NCBI RefSeq assembly: GCF_040675465.1
Contig: NZ_JBFAPA010000001.1
Location: 992,001-1,056,000, forward strand
Origin: Kibdelosporangium sp040675465
GTDB lineage: Bacteria; Actinomycetota; Actinomycetes; Mycobacteriales; Pseudonocardiaceae
Reading direction: 5' to 3'
DNA length: 64,000 bases
How positions within the stretch are numbered: the stretch's first letter is position 1; each line of letters begins with the position of its first letter. Below, piece by piece: positions 9,025 through 18,064 of this stretch. The notes beneath the pieces were generated by a model. It saw only the letters and a list, made by a program, of their open reading frames with translations, was not told the origin of the DNA and did no database searches. The position numbers and the translations under genes were made by a program.

Positions 9025-10177
9025 GGCTCGGTTCCTGACTCGTCCCCGGCCGGGACCCTTCGTCGTCCATGACGTCCACCGACTCGGGATCGGCCTCGTT
9101 CTCGTGCACCAGTGACCGGATGCCCGCGTTCAGCACGGCCAGCAACGGCACCGCGAGCAACGCCCCGGGGATGCCACCGGCGACCAAACCCGCGGTGATC
9201 GCGAGAACCACAGCCAGCGGGTGCAACCGGACCGCGCGCCCCAGCAGCCACGGCTGCAGCACATGCCCTTCCAGCTGCATGACCGCGACCACGACGCCCA
9301 GCACGACCAGCGCCTGCACCCATCCGTTGGCCACCAAGGCGATCAGCACCGCGACCGTGCCCGCGATGACCGCACCCACGATCGGGATGAACGCCCCGAG
9401 GAACACCAACGTCGCCAGCGGCACCACCAACGGCACGCCCACGATCCACAACCCGATGCCGATACCGACGGCGTCCACCACAGCCACGGCAGCAGTGGCG
9501 CGCACATAGCTGACCAGCGACGAGAAACCCCTGCGCCCCGCGGTGTCCACCCGGTCGCGCACGTTCACCGGCACGCCCCGCATCAGGAACCGCCAGATCC
9601 CGCCGCCGTCACTGAGGAAGAAGATCAGGATGAACAGGGTCAGCACGAACCCGGCGAGCACCTCGCCGATGCTGGCCGCGGTGGTCAGCGCACCGGTGGT
9701 GATGGCCTCCTGGTTCTTCTTGATCGTGTCGATGATGGTGTTGAGGAAGTCCTGCAGCTGCTCCTTCTGCAAGTGCAGCGGCCCGTCGCGGAGCCAGTTG
9801 CGGATGGCGTCCAGCGACTGCCCGACCTGTGCCTGCAGGTCCGGCAGGCCGCTGACGAACTCAGAGATTACGAACGTGAGCACGCCGCCGAGCACCGCGA
9901 GCCCGCCGACCAGCACGATCGCGGTCGCCAGCCCCTTGGGCACCCGCCAGTCGACGAGCTTCTGCACCCCGGGCGACATCAGCGCGGCCAGCAGCAGCGC
10001 GATCGCCAGCGGGATCATCACCGTGGAGAAGTAGCCGGCCAGCCAGATCAGCACGTACAGCGCGGCGATGACGACGATGAACCGCCAGGCCACCGCTGCG
10101 GCCACGCGCAGGCCCCGCGGCACCACATTGGTCACTTCGAGCGGGGCCATCGGCCGCTTCGGGCGCTCCGTCGTCAC
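9011..10177 (-). CDS. AI-2E family transporter (TqsA/PerM-like)
   Basis: About 388 residues with seven or eight membrane helices: a pair at the start (WRFIVVIAALYVLIWLAG, then VMIPLAIALLLAALMSP), an amphipathic cytoplasmic loop (QAQVGQSLDAIRNWL) and a C-terminal bundle with FIPIVGAVIAG and the family motif GHVLQPWLLGR. Members export small molecules or act in ion exchange; the substrate here is unknown. The start is uncertain: GTG at 10177 is used, with GTG at 10186 and ATG at 10150 also in frame and no clear ribosome-binding site. It is the first gene of the operon that continues into the kinase and regulator. Confidence 0.85.
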   Translation of the reverse strand: MTTERPKRPMAPLEVTNVVPRGLRVAAAVAWRFIVVIAALYVLIWLAGYFSTVMIPLAIALLLAALMSPGVQKLVDWRVPKGLATAIVLVGGLAVLGGVLTFVISEFVSGLPDLQAQVGQSLDAIRNWLRDGPLHLQKEQLQDFLNTIIDTIKKNQEAITTGALTTAASIGEVLAGFVLTLFILIFFLSDGGGIWRFLMRGVPVNVRDRVDTAGRRGFSSLVSYVRATAAVAVVDAVGIGIGLWIVGVPLVVPLATLVFLGAFIPIVGAVIAGTVAVLIALVANGWVQALVVLGVVVAVMQLEGHVLQPWLLGRAVRLHPLAVVLAITAGLVAGGIPGALLAVPLLAVLNAGIRSLVHENEADPESVDVMDDEGSRPGTSQEPSRAPE

Positions 10178-10249
10178 GATCGTCACGTTATCGGTCCGGG
10201 CACCCGAATTGGGTGACCGAGCAGGGGCCGGACACGAAAGAATCTTGGC

Positions 10250-12172
10250 GTGCAGCTCACCGAGGTCGAACGGAAAGTCAGCGAGGCGTTCCCCAGCGGC
10301 GAACCGGTCGACGCCGGCGGCCAGCCGGTTCGAGGCGAGGTCCTCACCGGGCTGTTCACCGACGTCAACGGCTCGAGCGCGCTGCGGCTGTCCAACGCGC
10401 ACATCACCGGGCAGTTCAACCTGGAGGGCCGGGACGTCCGCCAGGTCGTCGACCTGCGTGACTGCGAGTTCGACAGCGTCCCCGACCTGCAGATGGCCAA
10501 GCTGATCGGGCTGCGCATGCACTCCTGCCGCGTGCCCGGGCTCAGCGCGCGCAACCTGCGGGTGGACAGCGACCTCATCCTGGAGCCGCGGTTCCAGTGC
10601 GACGGCACGGTCGACCTGACCGACGGCACCATCGGCGGTTCGCTGCGGATGTCCGGCTCGGTGCTGCACAACCCGGGCGACCGGCTGGTGATGGCGGCCG
10701 CCCGGCTGCACGTGTCGGGTTCGTTCCTGGCGTTGGACATGCGGGCGACCGGGCCGATCCGGCTCGCCGGCGCCTATGTCGGCGGAAGTCTCCAGCTGTC
10801 CGCGGCTTACCTGACCTCGCCGATCGACTGCGACCGCATCCGTGTCGAGGGCACGGTCGCCTTGGACCGCGGGTTCACCGCATTGGGTGTCGTGCAGTTC
10901 GCGGACGCCCGGATCGGCGGGCACCTCCGGCTCGCGGGTGCCGTGCTCGGCGGGCCGGACCAGCCGTTGACCGAGCGGCCGCCGATCGCGTTGTTCGCCG
11001 ACGGCATCGAGCTGGGCGGGGACATGGACGCCCGGTCGGGGCGGCTGGCCGGGCGGCCGAACCAGGCGCCGTTCGTGGCCTACGGGCAGGTTCGCTTCCC
11101 CGGGGCCAAAGTGGACGGCACGTTCAGCATGTCCGGTGCCCGGCTGCACTGCGCGGGCCGGGACGCGTTGTTCGCCGACCGGCTGTCCGTCGGCGAGACC
11201 CTGTTCCTGGAGGAGGTCCAGGCAAACGGTTGCGTCCGGTTGCAGGACACCAAGATCGGGGCCTCGCTGAACTGCACTGGCTCGCGGTTCGTCGAGCCCC
11301 GGTTGCGCGCGGACGGCAGCCGCAAGCCGTCGCTGGACCTGCAGTTCGCGAGCATCGGCCACAACCTGTTGTGCAGCCGCGATGTCGTGGCGACCGGTGG
11401 GGTGAGCATGCGGCTCGCCGACATCCGGCACACCGCGCACCTGTCGTTCGCCACGATGGGCGACGGCCGGCCGGACAGCTTCGCGTTGGACGCGTACGGC
11501 ATGAGCGCGCACCAGCTCGTGGTGCAGTTCCCCGAGGAAACGCCGCCACAGGGCGCTGTCCGGCTGGCGAAGGCGCACGTGCGGGTGCTCACCGACGGAC
11601 CCGGGCTGTGGTCGGCGTCCGGCGGCGTTGATGTCGCCGACTTCGTGTACGAGTCGGTCGAGTCCACTAAGGACGTCACGGTCAAGGACCGGTTGCGGTG
11701 GCTGCGAACCGTGCAGCCGGACTTCGCGCCGGGCCCGTACGACCACCTGGTCAACGTGTACCGCAACGCCGGTGAGGAGCAGCTCGCCGAGGACGTGTTG
11801 CTGGAGAAGCAACGGCGCCGGCACGCGGAACTCGGCCGTGCTGGGCGGATCTGGGGCGTGCTGCAGGAGTGGACCGTCGGTTATGGGTACCGGCCGTGGC
11901 TCGCGGCCGGGTGGCTGGGCGTTTTCTGGCTGGTGGGCACGTTCTGGTTCGCGTTCCATGAGATGTCCAAACTGGACAACGACCAGAACCCGGTCTGGAA
12001 TCCGCCTTTGCTGGCCATGGATCTGTTGTTGCCGATCATCGACTTGGGGCAGGACAACATGTGGCGGATGGTCGGTCCGTCGCAGTGGATCGCGGACGTG
12101 TTGATCGCGGCGGGCTGGGTTCTCGCGACAACGGTCGCCGCCGGGGCAACGCGGCTGCTCAAGCGGGGTTGA
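10250..12172 (+). CDS. Membrane-anchored repeat-solenoid protein (often labelled membrane-associated oxidoreductase)
   Basis: The 640-residue protein starts at a GTG (10250). Residues about 30-460 are built from repeats of roughly 20 residues of the form hxhxxAxhxGxhxLxGxxh, for example LAGAYVGGSLQLSAAYL and FADARIGGHLRLAGAVL. This predicts a right-handed beta-helix. A short helical segment follows (YDHLVNVYRNAGEEQLAEDV), then two C-terminal membrane helices around residues 545-565 and 615-635. I recall homologues in Streptomyces annotated as membrane-associated oxidoreductase, but I see no cofactor-binding motif that supports a redox role. It is divergent from the AI-2E operon. Confidence 0.75.
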   Translation: MQLTEVERKVSEAFPSGEPVDAGGQPVRGEVLTGLFTDVNGSSALRLSNAHITGQFNLEGRDVRQVVDLRDCEFDSVPDLQMAKLIGLRMHSCRVPGLSARNLRVDSDLILEPRFQCDGTVDLTDGTIGGSLRMSGSVLHNPGDRLVMAAARLHVSGSFLALDMRATGPIRLAGAYVGGSLQLSAAYLTSPIDCDRIRVEGTVALDRGFTALGVVQFADARIGGHLRLAGAVLGGPDQPLTERPPIALFADGIELGGDMDARSGRLAGRPNQAPFVAYGQVRFPGAKVDGTFSMSGARLHCAGRDALFADRLSVGETLFLEEVQANGCVRLQDTKIGASLNCTGSRFVEPRLRADGSRKPSLDLQFASIGHNLLCSRDVVATGGVSMRLADIRHTAHLSFATMGDGRPDSFALDAYGMSAHQLVVQFPEETPPQGAVRLAKAHVRVLTDGPGLWSASGGVDVADFVYESVESTKDVTVKDRLRWLRTVQPDFAPGPYDHLVNVYRNAGEEQLAEDVLLEKQRRRHAELGRAGRIWGVLQEWTVGYGYRPWLAAGWLGVFWLVGTFWFAFHEMSKLDNDQNPVWNPPLLAMDLLLPIIDLGQDNMWRMVGPSQWIADVLIAAGWVLATTVAAGATRLLKRG

Positions 12173-12349
12173 TTACTCTTCGTCAAAGTCGGCGACACAG
12201 AGTGTTGATCACACGATCGGGGGGTCTCCCGGCGTTGGGCGTGCACTCGCCTTGATCCGTCTGCCAGTCTTGCCGTCGGCACCGAGCCGTGATCGAACCG
12301 ATACCGCTCGTGCCTCCCCAGTGAGACCCCGGCAGACAGGAACCCAGGC

Positions 12350-13102
12350 GTGGCGAAGACAGCGAGGGCCGCACGTGTGCGGCGCATCCTGTCCCGCGCC
12401 GGGCTGGTCCTCGGTGGTGCCGTCGTCGGCACGGCAGCGGCTTGGCTGCTGTCCTCCGCCAGCGCTTCGGCGGACACCGACACGACCGACGTCCTGCAGC
12501 CGGTGGTCGGCGCACTGACCCAGCACACCGACACCAAGCCGAGTGAGCTGCCGCAGTACGTCGACCAGATCGTGCACAAGGCGCCCGCCCCGCCCCAGGA
12601 GATCACCGAGGTCGGCCGGCAGGTGCAGGACACGGTCGAGCAGGTCGCCGGGCAGCTCCGGCTGCCCGCCGCGCCCACCCACCGCGCCGAGGACACCTCG
12701 CCGGCGTTGCGGTTGCTCTCGTTGGGCAACCACGACATCTCGCCGATCGTGCGCCCGGTGGACGCTCTCTCGCAGACCGCGTCCGCGCTCACCACGCAGA
12801 CGCGCCCGGCGGCGCACGACTACAGCCGCCACCCGGTGAGCGAGTCGCCACGGCATGAGCCGTCGCCCGCGCCCGCTCCTGGTCTCCCCGCCCTCCCCCC
12901 GGCGCCGTTGGTTCCCCCGACCGCTCCGGCCGGTTCCTGCAGCAACTCCTGCGGGCACGGCTCGGACGACGACCTCGGCATGCCCTTTGTGGACTCCTGG
13001 CCGGCCCCGCAGAGCGGGCTCGGTTCTTCGCGCGCGCTGCGACTGGTCTCGCAGCACGTCGTGACCGCCGTGGGCGCGCAGCCCGGCGTCACCCCTGACT
13101 GA
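12350..13102 (+). CDS. Secreted hypothetical protein
   Basis: The 250-residue protein begins with a basic stretch (MAKTARAARVRRIL), a hydrophobic segment (GLVLGGAVVGTAAAWLL) and a likely signal-peptidase site near SASASA-DT, around residue 41. The mature part has a helical region (VDQIVHKAPAPPQEITEVGR, then QVQDTVEQVAGQLRL), a proline-rich linker (PAPAPGLPALPPAPL) and a Cys-containing patch, GSCSNSCGHG. The start is GTG at 12350. I recognise no family. It is the first of three consecutive secreted-protein genes and ends at its own terminator, so it is probably transcribed separately from the chaplin-repeat gene. Confidence 0.8.
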   Translation: MAKTARAARVRRILSRAGLVLGGAVVGTAAAWLLSSASASADTDTTDVLQPVVGALTQHTDTKPSELPQYVDQIVHKAPAPPQEITEVGRQVQDTVEQVAGQLRLPAAPTHRAEDTSPALRLLSLGNHDISPIVRPVDALSQTASALTTQTRPAAHDYSRHPVSESPRHEPSPAPAPGLPALPPAPLVPPTAPAGSCSNSCGHGSDDDLGMPFVDSWPAPQSGLGSSRALRLVSQHVVTAVGAQPGVTPD

Positions 13103-13105
13103 CCC

Positions 13106-13155
13106 AAGCACACGCGGCCGGCGTTAAGCGCCTTCAGCACGCCCGTGTGCTTTTT
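13106..13155 (+). terminator. Rho-independent terminator with T-run
   Basis: AAGCACACG (13106-13114) pairs with CGTGTGCTT (13144-13152), and a small inner hairpin GGCG/CGCC sits at 13120-13132. Five Ts (13151-13155) follow. It begins immediately after the stop of the secreted-protein gene and precedes the chaplin-repeat gene. Confidence 0.7.
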
Positions 13156-13270
13156 CGCGTGGCCGCGTACCGACCAACCCCCTCAAGCCCGGGTGGTCGC
13201 TTGCCCCGGCGCGTCTCGCGTCCGACCACCCACCCCCTTGCCACTGAACAAGGAAAAGGAGAACACCCGC

Positions 13271-16200
13271 ATGCAAACCTGGGCTCGGCGTGGTCTGCAG
13301 ACCGCGCTGGTAACCGGTGGTTTGCTGATGCTCGGTACTGGCATCGCTTCTGCCCACGAGAACGTGAACCCGGACCGGCCGGCCTCGCCGCTGGATCCGC
13401 AGGTCAAAATCCCGGTCCGGGTGCACGACAACGCCATCGGCACCCCGTTCGGCCAGAAAGACCTCCCGGATGTCAACCGTGACATCACCATCAGCGCCGA
13501 CTCGCTGACCAAGAAACTCCCCGCCGGCAAGGCCGCCTCGCTCGGCAAGGCCACCACCGGCAAGGCACAGAACGTGGCCGGCCCGCTGGCCGCCAAGCTC
13601 CCGCACTCGGCGGAGCGGATGAGCCCGAAGGCGGCGGACCTGTTCCGCGGCAACGTGGTCTCGCCGCACGTGCTCGCGCCGATCGAGTTCGCCGGCAACG
13701 CGATCGCGGCCGGTGGTGATGCGCACGTGGACGCCACCTCCTCGGAGAACGACGTCGACTACAGTCCGGTGTGGACGAACGGCGCGGATGACGTGCTGGC
13801 CGGCAACGTGGTCAACATCGACTGGGCGCTGCCCATCCGGGTCAGCGGCAACGCGGTCGCGGCACTGGGCAAGGCGACGACGAAGTTCGTCTCGCACAAC
13901 ACCACCGTCGAGGGTGGCGACATCGTCACCAAGGGCACCAACGGTGTCCTCGCCGGCAACGTCGTGTCCGGCCAGTGGGCGACCCCGGTGCAGGTGACCG
14001 CGAACGCGATCAGCGCGGCGGGCATCGCCAAGGCCGACACCGAGATGGACGACTCGGCGCACGCGCCGGGCACCATCACCACCGACGGCACGAAGGGTGT
14101 CGTGTCCGGCACCGGTGCGGGCGTGCCCATCGGGCTGCCCGCCGCCGTGCACGGCAACGCGGTCACCCTGGCCGGCAAGGCGCTGACGGACGAGAAGAAC
14201 ACCCTGATCGCCACGGCCGGGCAGCCGCTCGGCAAGAGCGCCCCCGGCTACATCACCACCAGCGGCAAGGAGTCGGTGCTCTCCGGTACCGCGCTCGAGC
14301 CCGCGTTCGCCGGACCGGCCTCGGCCACCTGCAACGCGGCCGCGGTGGGCGGCGGGGCGGACTGCCTCGACGGCGACACCGAGACGATCACCAAGGCCGG
14401 TGGGGACGTTCTCACCAATGGCGACAAGTCGGCCGGTGGCGGCACGCTCGCCACGGTGCCGCTGGCGTTCCCGGCACAGGTCTTCGCGAACTCCGCGAAC
14501 CTGGTGGGGCTCACCAACGTCCAGCACCACAACCTCGACGTGGCCAAGGCCGGCGGCGACACGAAGACCAGCGGCAACGACGCCGTGCTGGCCGGAACCC
14601 TGGCGAACGCCCCCGTCGCCGGGCCGGCCGAGGTGTTCGGCAACGCGGGCACCCTGGGCGGCATCGCCAAGACCGACTCGATGGACGACGTGGTCACCAA
14701 GGCCGGCGGCGGCGCGCTGACCGGTGCGGTGAACAGTGTCGCGTCGGGCACGTTGGTCAACACCCCGGTGGCTCTGCCCGCTGAGGTGTTCGGCAACGCC
14801 GCCGCGGGCGTCGGCCAGGCGGTCGCCCTGGTGGGCGAGCACAAGCAGGCGACGGCCGGCGGCGACTCGGGCGTGTACGCCGACAACTCCGTCCTCGGCG
14901 GCAACGCGATCAACCCGGCGGTGTCCGGCCCGGCACAGGTGATGAGCACCGGCGCCACCATCCTGGGCAACGCCAAGACCGACGTGTGCAACGACATCGT
15001 CACCAAGTCCGGTGGCTTCACCGGCACGACCGGCAACGACAGCGCCGGCGGCGGCAACGCGGTCACCCCGGGTGTTTCGCTGCCCACCGAGACGCTGGCC
15101 AACAACGCCAACCTGGGCGGCCAGACCTCCAGCGCGGTCGACGAGCACAAGGTGTCCACCGCGGGCGGCCCGACCAGCACCATCGACGACGCCGGTGTCC
15201 TGGCTTCGAACGTGGTGACCGGTTCGGTGTCCGGCCCGGTGCAGGTGTTCGGCAACGCCTTCTCCGGCGGTGGCATCACCACCTCGAAGGCGCACAAGGA
15301 GACCATCTCCACCGCGGGTGGCCCGGTCTGGGCCAAGGGCACCGGCGGTGCCGGGTCCGGCAACGTCGCCGCCGCCCCGTTCGCTCTTCCGACGCAGGTC
15401 TTCGGCCTGGCCGGCAGCGTGCTGGGCAAGGCGAACGCCTGGGCCGAGGGTGACACCACGTCCATGTCGGGCGGGGACGTCACCACCGACGGCAAGATGG
15501 GCACGGTCAACGGCAACGTGGCCTCCGTGCCCGGTGCCTGGGCCGCGCAGGTGTTCGGCGACGCCGCGGGCGTGGCCGGGCTGGTGAACTCGCACGCCGA
15601 GAACACCACCGACTCGACCGCCGGCGGCGACGTGCTGACCTCCGGTGACGACGGTTCGATCTCCGGCAACGTGGCCAGCGCACAGGCGCTGCCGATCGCC
15701 CAGGTCTTCGGTCTCGCCGCGGCGGGCGCCGGCCTGGTGAACGGCGCGGGCGCCAACGACACCGTGGTCACCTCCGGCGGTGACGTCACCACCAGCGGCG
15801 ACCGTGGCTCGATCTCGGGCAACCTCGCCGACGTGCCGGCCGCGGCGGTCGCGCAGGTCTTCGGTGACGCCGCTGCCATCGGTGGCACCGCTGTCGGCGT
15901 TGGCCCGAACGAGACCACCGCTGTCACCGGCGGCATGGACACCACGTCGGGCAAGGCCGGCAACCTGTCGGGCAACCTGGCGACCGTGCCGGTGGGCGCC
16001 ATCGCACAGGTCTTCGGCAACGCGGCCTCCGTTGTGGGCACCGCGGTCGGCATCGCGCCGAACGACACCGACGTGATGGCCGGTGGCGACGGCCAGACCT
16101 CGGGCGAGGACGGCTCGATCTCCGGCAACCTGTTCGCGGTTCCAGTCGCGGCGGTCGCCCAGGTCTTCGGCAACGCCGCCTCGCTCGGCGGGCACGCGGT

Positions 16201-16978
16201 CGGCATCGCGCCGAACGAGACCACCGACATCGTCGGCGGGACCTACGACACCGACGGGTCGCTCAAGACCCTGTCGGGCGTGGAGAAGGTCGTCCCGATC
16301 GGCGCGGTCGTGCAGGTCTTCGACATCCCGCTGCCGATCCTGGCGCACGCGATGACCGCCGCCCCGAACCACACCGTGGTGAAGATCGACGACACCGTGC
16401 CGCAGATCAACCTGCCGATCGGCGGGGGCGGCCTGCCCATCAACAAGCTGCCGAGCCTGCGTGGCCTGCTGGCCAAGTCGCAGTCCCGCTCGGACATCGC
16501 CCCGGTCAAGGCGCCGGGCGTGTCCAATGTGGACGTCGCTGGTCTCGGCACCGGTGCCGGCCCGCAGCTGCCGAACCTGAACGTGGTGCCGAACTTCGGC
16601 GGATCCACCGTCGACGGCGTCACGCTGCCGCACCTGCCGTTGGGCTCGCAGGGTTCCGCGCTGCCGACGATTCCGCTCGGCCAGGGCGCGCTGCCCGTTG
16701 ACCTGCCGCTGCCGCTGACCCCGCAGTCCCGCGCGGACCTGCCGGTCAACTCGCCGAGCATGAACGACGTCAGTGTCGCCGGCCTCGGCTCGGGCAAGGG
16801 CGCCCAGCTGCCGGTCGTCAACCTGAGGCCGAACTTCGCCGGCACCAACGTCGACGGCGTTTCGCTGCCCAGCACCGACGCGGTCACCAGCGGCTCCGCG
16901 CTGTCCTCTTTGGACGCGACGCAGGTGCTGCCGACCCTGAACGTGCTGCAGATGCTGCCGAAGCCCGAACTGGGCTGA
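13271..16978 (+). CDS. Giant secreted chaplin-like repeat protein
   Basis: The 1235-residue protein starts at an ATG preceded by GGAAAAGGAG. A signal peptide covers about residues 1-28 (hydrophobic LVTGGLLMLGTG, cleavage near ASA-HE). After a linker, residues about 127-1027 hold 18 repeats of roughly 48-58 residues, each with a core like GNLATVPVGAIAQVFGNA followed by a Gly/Thr/Asp-rich spacer (AGGDVLTSGDDGSISGN). The core closely resembles the chaplin domain (GNVVxVPVxVPVxVCGNxxxxxG), but the first Cys is usually Phe; only repeat 5 keeps a Cys pair (ATCNAAAVGGGADC). The C-terminus carries two copies of a VAGLGxGxGxQLP segment in an LP-rich tail. No LPXTG motif or membrane anchor is seen. Chaplins are amyloid-forming hydrophobins of aerial hyphae, so a surface-coat or adhesive role is inferred. 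Confidence 0.82.
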   Translation: MQTWARRGLQTALVTGGLLMLGTGIASAHENVNPDRPASPLDPQVKIPVRVHDNAIGTPFGQKDLPDVNRDITISADSLTKKLPAGKAASLGKATTGKAQNVAGPLAAKLPHSAERMSPKAADLFRGNVVSPHVLAPIEFAGNAIAAGGDAHVDATSSENDVDYSPVWTNGADDVLAGNVVNIDWALPIRVSGNAVAALGKATTKFVSHNTTVEGGDIVTKGTNGVLAGNVVSGQWATPVQVTANAISAAGIAKADTEMDDSAHAPGTITTDGTKGVVSGTGAGVPIGLPAAVHGNAVTLAGKALTDEKNTLIATAGQPLGKSAPGYITTSGKESVLSGTALEPAFAGPASATCNAAAVGGGADCLDGDTETITKAGGDVLTNGDKSAGGGTLATVPLAFPAQVFANSANLVGLTNVQHHNLDVAKAGGDTKTSGNDAVLAGTLANAPVAGPAEVFGNAGTLGGIAKTDSMDDVVTKAGGGALTGAVNSVASGTLVNTPVALPAEVFGNAAAGVGQAVALVGEHKQATAGGDSGVYADNSVLGGNAINPAVSGPAQVMSTGATILGNAKTDVCNDIVTKSGGFTGTTGNDSAGGGNAVTPGVSLPTETLANNANLGGQTSSAVDEHKVSTAGGPTSTIDDAGVLASNVVTGSVSGPVQVFGNAFSGGGITTSKAHKETISTAGGPVWAKGTGGAGSGNVAAAPFALPTQVFGLAGSVLGKANAWAEGDTTSMSGGDVTTDGKMGTVNGNVASVPGAWAAQVFGDAAGVAGLVNSHAENTTDSTAGGDVLTSGDDGSISGNVASAQALPIAQVFGLAAAGAGLVNGAGANDTVVTSGGDVTTSGDRGSISGNLADVPAAAVAQVFGDAAAIGGTAVGVGPNETTAVTGGMDTTSGKAGNLSGNLATVPVGAIAQVFGNAASVVGTAVGIAPNDTDVMAGGDGQTSGEDGSISGNLFAVPVAAVAQVFGNAASLGGHAVGIAPNETTDIVGGTYDTDGSLKTLSGVEKVVPIGAVVQVFDIPLPILAHAMTAAPNHTVVKIDDTVPQINLPIGGGGLPINKLPSLRGLLAKSQSRSDIAPVKAPGVSNVDVAGLGTGAGPQLPNLNVVPNFGGSTVDGVTLPHLPLGSQGSALPTIPLGQGALPVDLPLPLTPQSRADLPVNSPSMNDVSVAGLGSGKGAQLPVVNLRPNFAGTNVDGVSLPSTDAVTSGSALSSLDATQVLPTLNVLQMLPKPELG
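13649..16350 (+). repeat. About 18 tandem chaplin-like coding repeats
   Basis: The repeat units encode cores such as GNVVNIDWALPIRVSGNAVA, GTLVNTPVALPAEVFGNAAA and GNLFAVPVAAVAQVFGNAAS. Period length varies between about 144 and 174 bases. Repeats 13-17, from the C-terminal half, are the most alike, suggesting recent amplification there; the N-terminal ones are more diverged. Confidence 0.85.
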
Positions 16979-17075
16979 GTGCAGACCCGGCCGGGGCCGT
17001 CCCTCCCTGGAGACGGCCCCGGCTCTCCCCTCTTGCTTCCTCACCGATTTTCTGTTGATTTACAAGGAGATTCTC

Positions 17076-17927
17076 GTGCGCAACACCATCCGTCGCGGTA
17101 TGTTCCTGACCGCCACCGCCGGCTTCGCCCTGCTCGGCTTCGGTCTCGGCCAGGCTTCCGCCGCGGTGCCGGCCCTGCCCCCGCTGCAGGCCACCCCGAA
17201 CGTGCCTTCGCTGCCCCAGCTGCCCACCCCCGGCCTGGACACCCCGAGCCTCGGCTCGCTGCCGACCCTGCCGGACACCGGTCTCCTGGGCGGCATCACC
17301 GACACCACCGCTTCGCGGTCCGGCCTGCCCGCCACCCCGAAGCTGCCCACCGCCAAGGACCTGCCGCTGCTGGGCGGGATCGCCGACCTCCCCAGCCTGA
17401 TGGACCTGGTGCCGCAGAACGACGGCCTGACCGGCATGGCCGACCTGCCTTCGCTGGGCGAGGACTCGCTGCCCACCGCCGACCTCCCGTCGAACGAGCT
17501 GGGCCTGCCCGCCACCGAGACCGGTGACCTGCCCGTGGGCCTCGACCCGCAGCAGCTCCCGCAGCTGCCCCAGCTGCCCGCGGAGTCCTCGGAACTGACC
17601 AAGGCCCCCGTCGTCCAGCTGCCCAACACCCAGCGCCTGCCCGTCGTGGCCCAGGTCGACCACAACGACATCACCCACAAGATCGTCCCCAACACCGACG
17701 GCGTCGACGTCCAGGGCCTGCCCAAGCCGCAGGTCCCCGACGTGGCCGACACCCCCAACGCCGTCAAGCTCCCCAACGCCACCCCGAAGACCCCCGGCAT
17801 GGAGTCCCTGGGCCTGCCCACCACCCTCCCGGTCGTCTCGGACATCGACACCACCATGCCGAGCCTCGACGACCTGACCGGTGGCACCCAGCTGCCGACC
17901 GAACTGCCTGAGCTGCCGGCGGTCTGA
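17076..17927 (+). CDS. Secreted Leu-Pro-rich low-complexity protein
   Basis: The 283-residue protein starts at a GTG preceded by AAGGAGA (17063-17070), which I prefer to an upstream ATG that would put the ribosome-binding site inside the gene. The signal peptide covers about residues 1-29 (FLTATAGFALLGFGLG, cleavage near ASA-AV). The mature protein is dominated by LP and PxLP units (PSLPQLPTP, PQLPQLPQLP, LPTELPELPAV) and has no Cys. The LP-rich composition matches the C-terminal tail of the preceding chaplin-repeat protein. It lies about 100 bases downstream with no terminator in the gap, so the two may be co-transcribed and may work together at the cell surface. Family unknown. Confidence 0.8.
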   Translation: MRNTIRRGMFLTATAGFALLGFGLGQASAAVPALPPLQATPNVPSLPQLPTPGLDTPSLGSLPTLPDTGLLGGITDTTASRSGLPATPKLPTAKDLPLLGGIADLPSLMDLVPQNDGLTGMADLPSLGEDSLPTADLPSNELGLPATETGDLPVGLDPQQLPQLPQLPAESSELTKAPVVQLPNTQRLPVVAQVDHNDITHKIVPNTDGVDVQGLPKPQVPDVADTPNAVKLPNATPKTPGMESLGLPTTLPVVSDIDTTMPSLDDLTGGTQLPTELPELPAV

Positions 17928-17944
17928 CCTCCGCCGCTACCGAA

Positions 17945-17982
17945 GAACGGGCCCGGGAGCAACGCAGCTCCCGGGCCCGTTC
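17945..17982 (+). terminator. Strong hairpin terminator ending the surface-protein genes
   Basis: A perfect 16-base stem, GAACGGGCCCGGGAGC (17945-17960) with its complement (17967-17982), and a 6-base AACGCA loop start 18 bases after the LP-rich gene. It is strong in both orientations but the nearest minus-strand gene starts further right and ends at 18065, so it may also help terminate that gene. Confidence 0.85.
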
Positions 17983-18064
17983 TCCCATGTCCAGGGCATC
18001 CCATCCCCTCCCCACCGCCCCAGCCACCAACTAGGCGCCGCCCCAACCGTCAAAGCCCCCCAAA

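Noticed and set aside
13124..17044. A 1306-codon open frame on the minus strand opposite the chaplin-repeat gene
   Set aside because: Its translation is a low-complexity Arg/Gly/His/Val mixture, as expected for the antisense of a GC-rich repetitive gene. The plus-strand gene has a signal peptide, a ribosome-binding site and homology.
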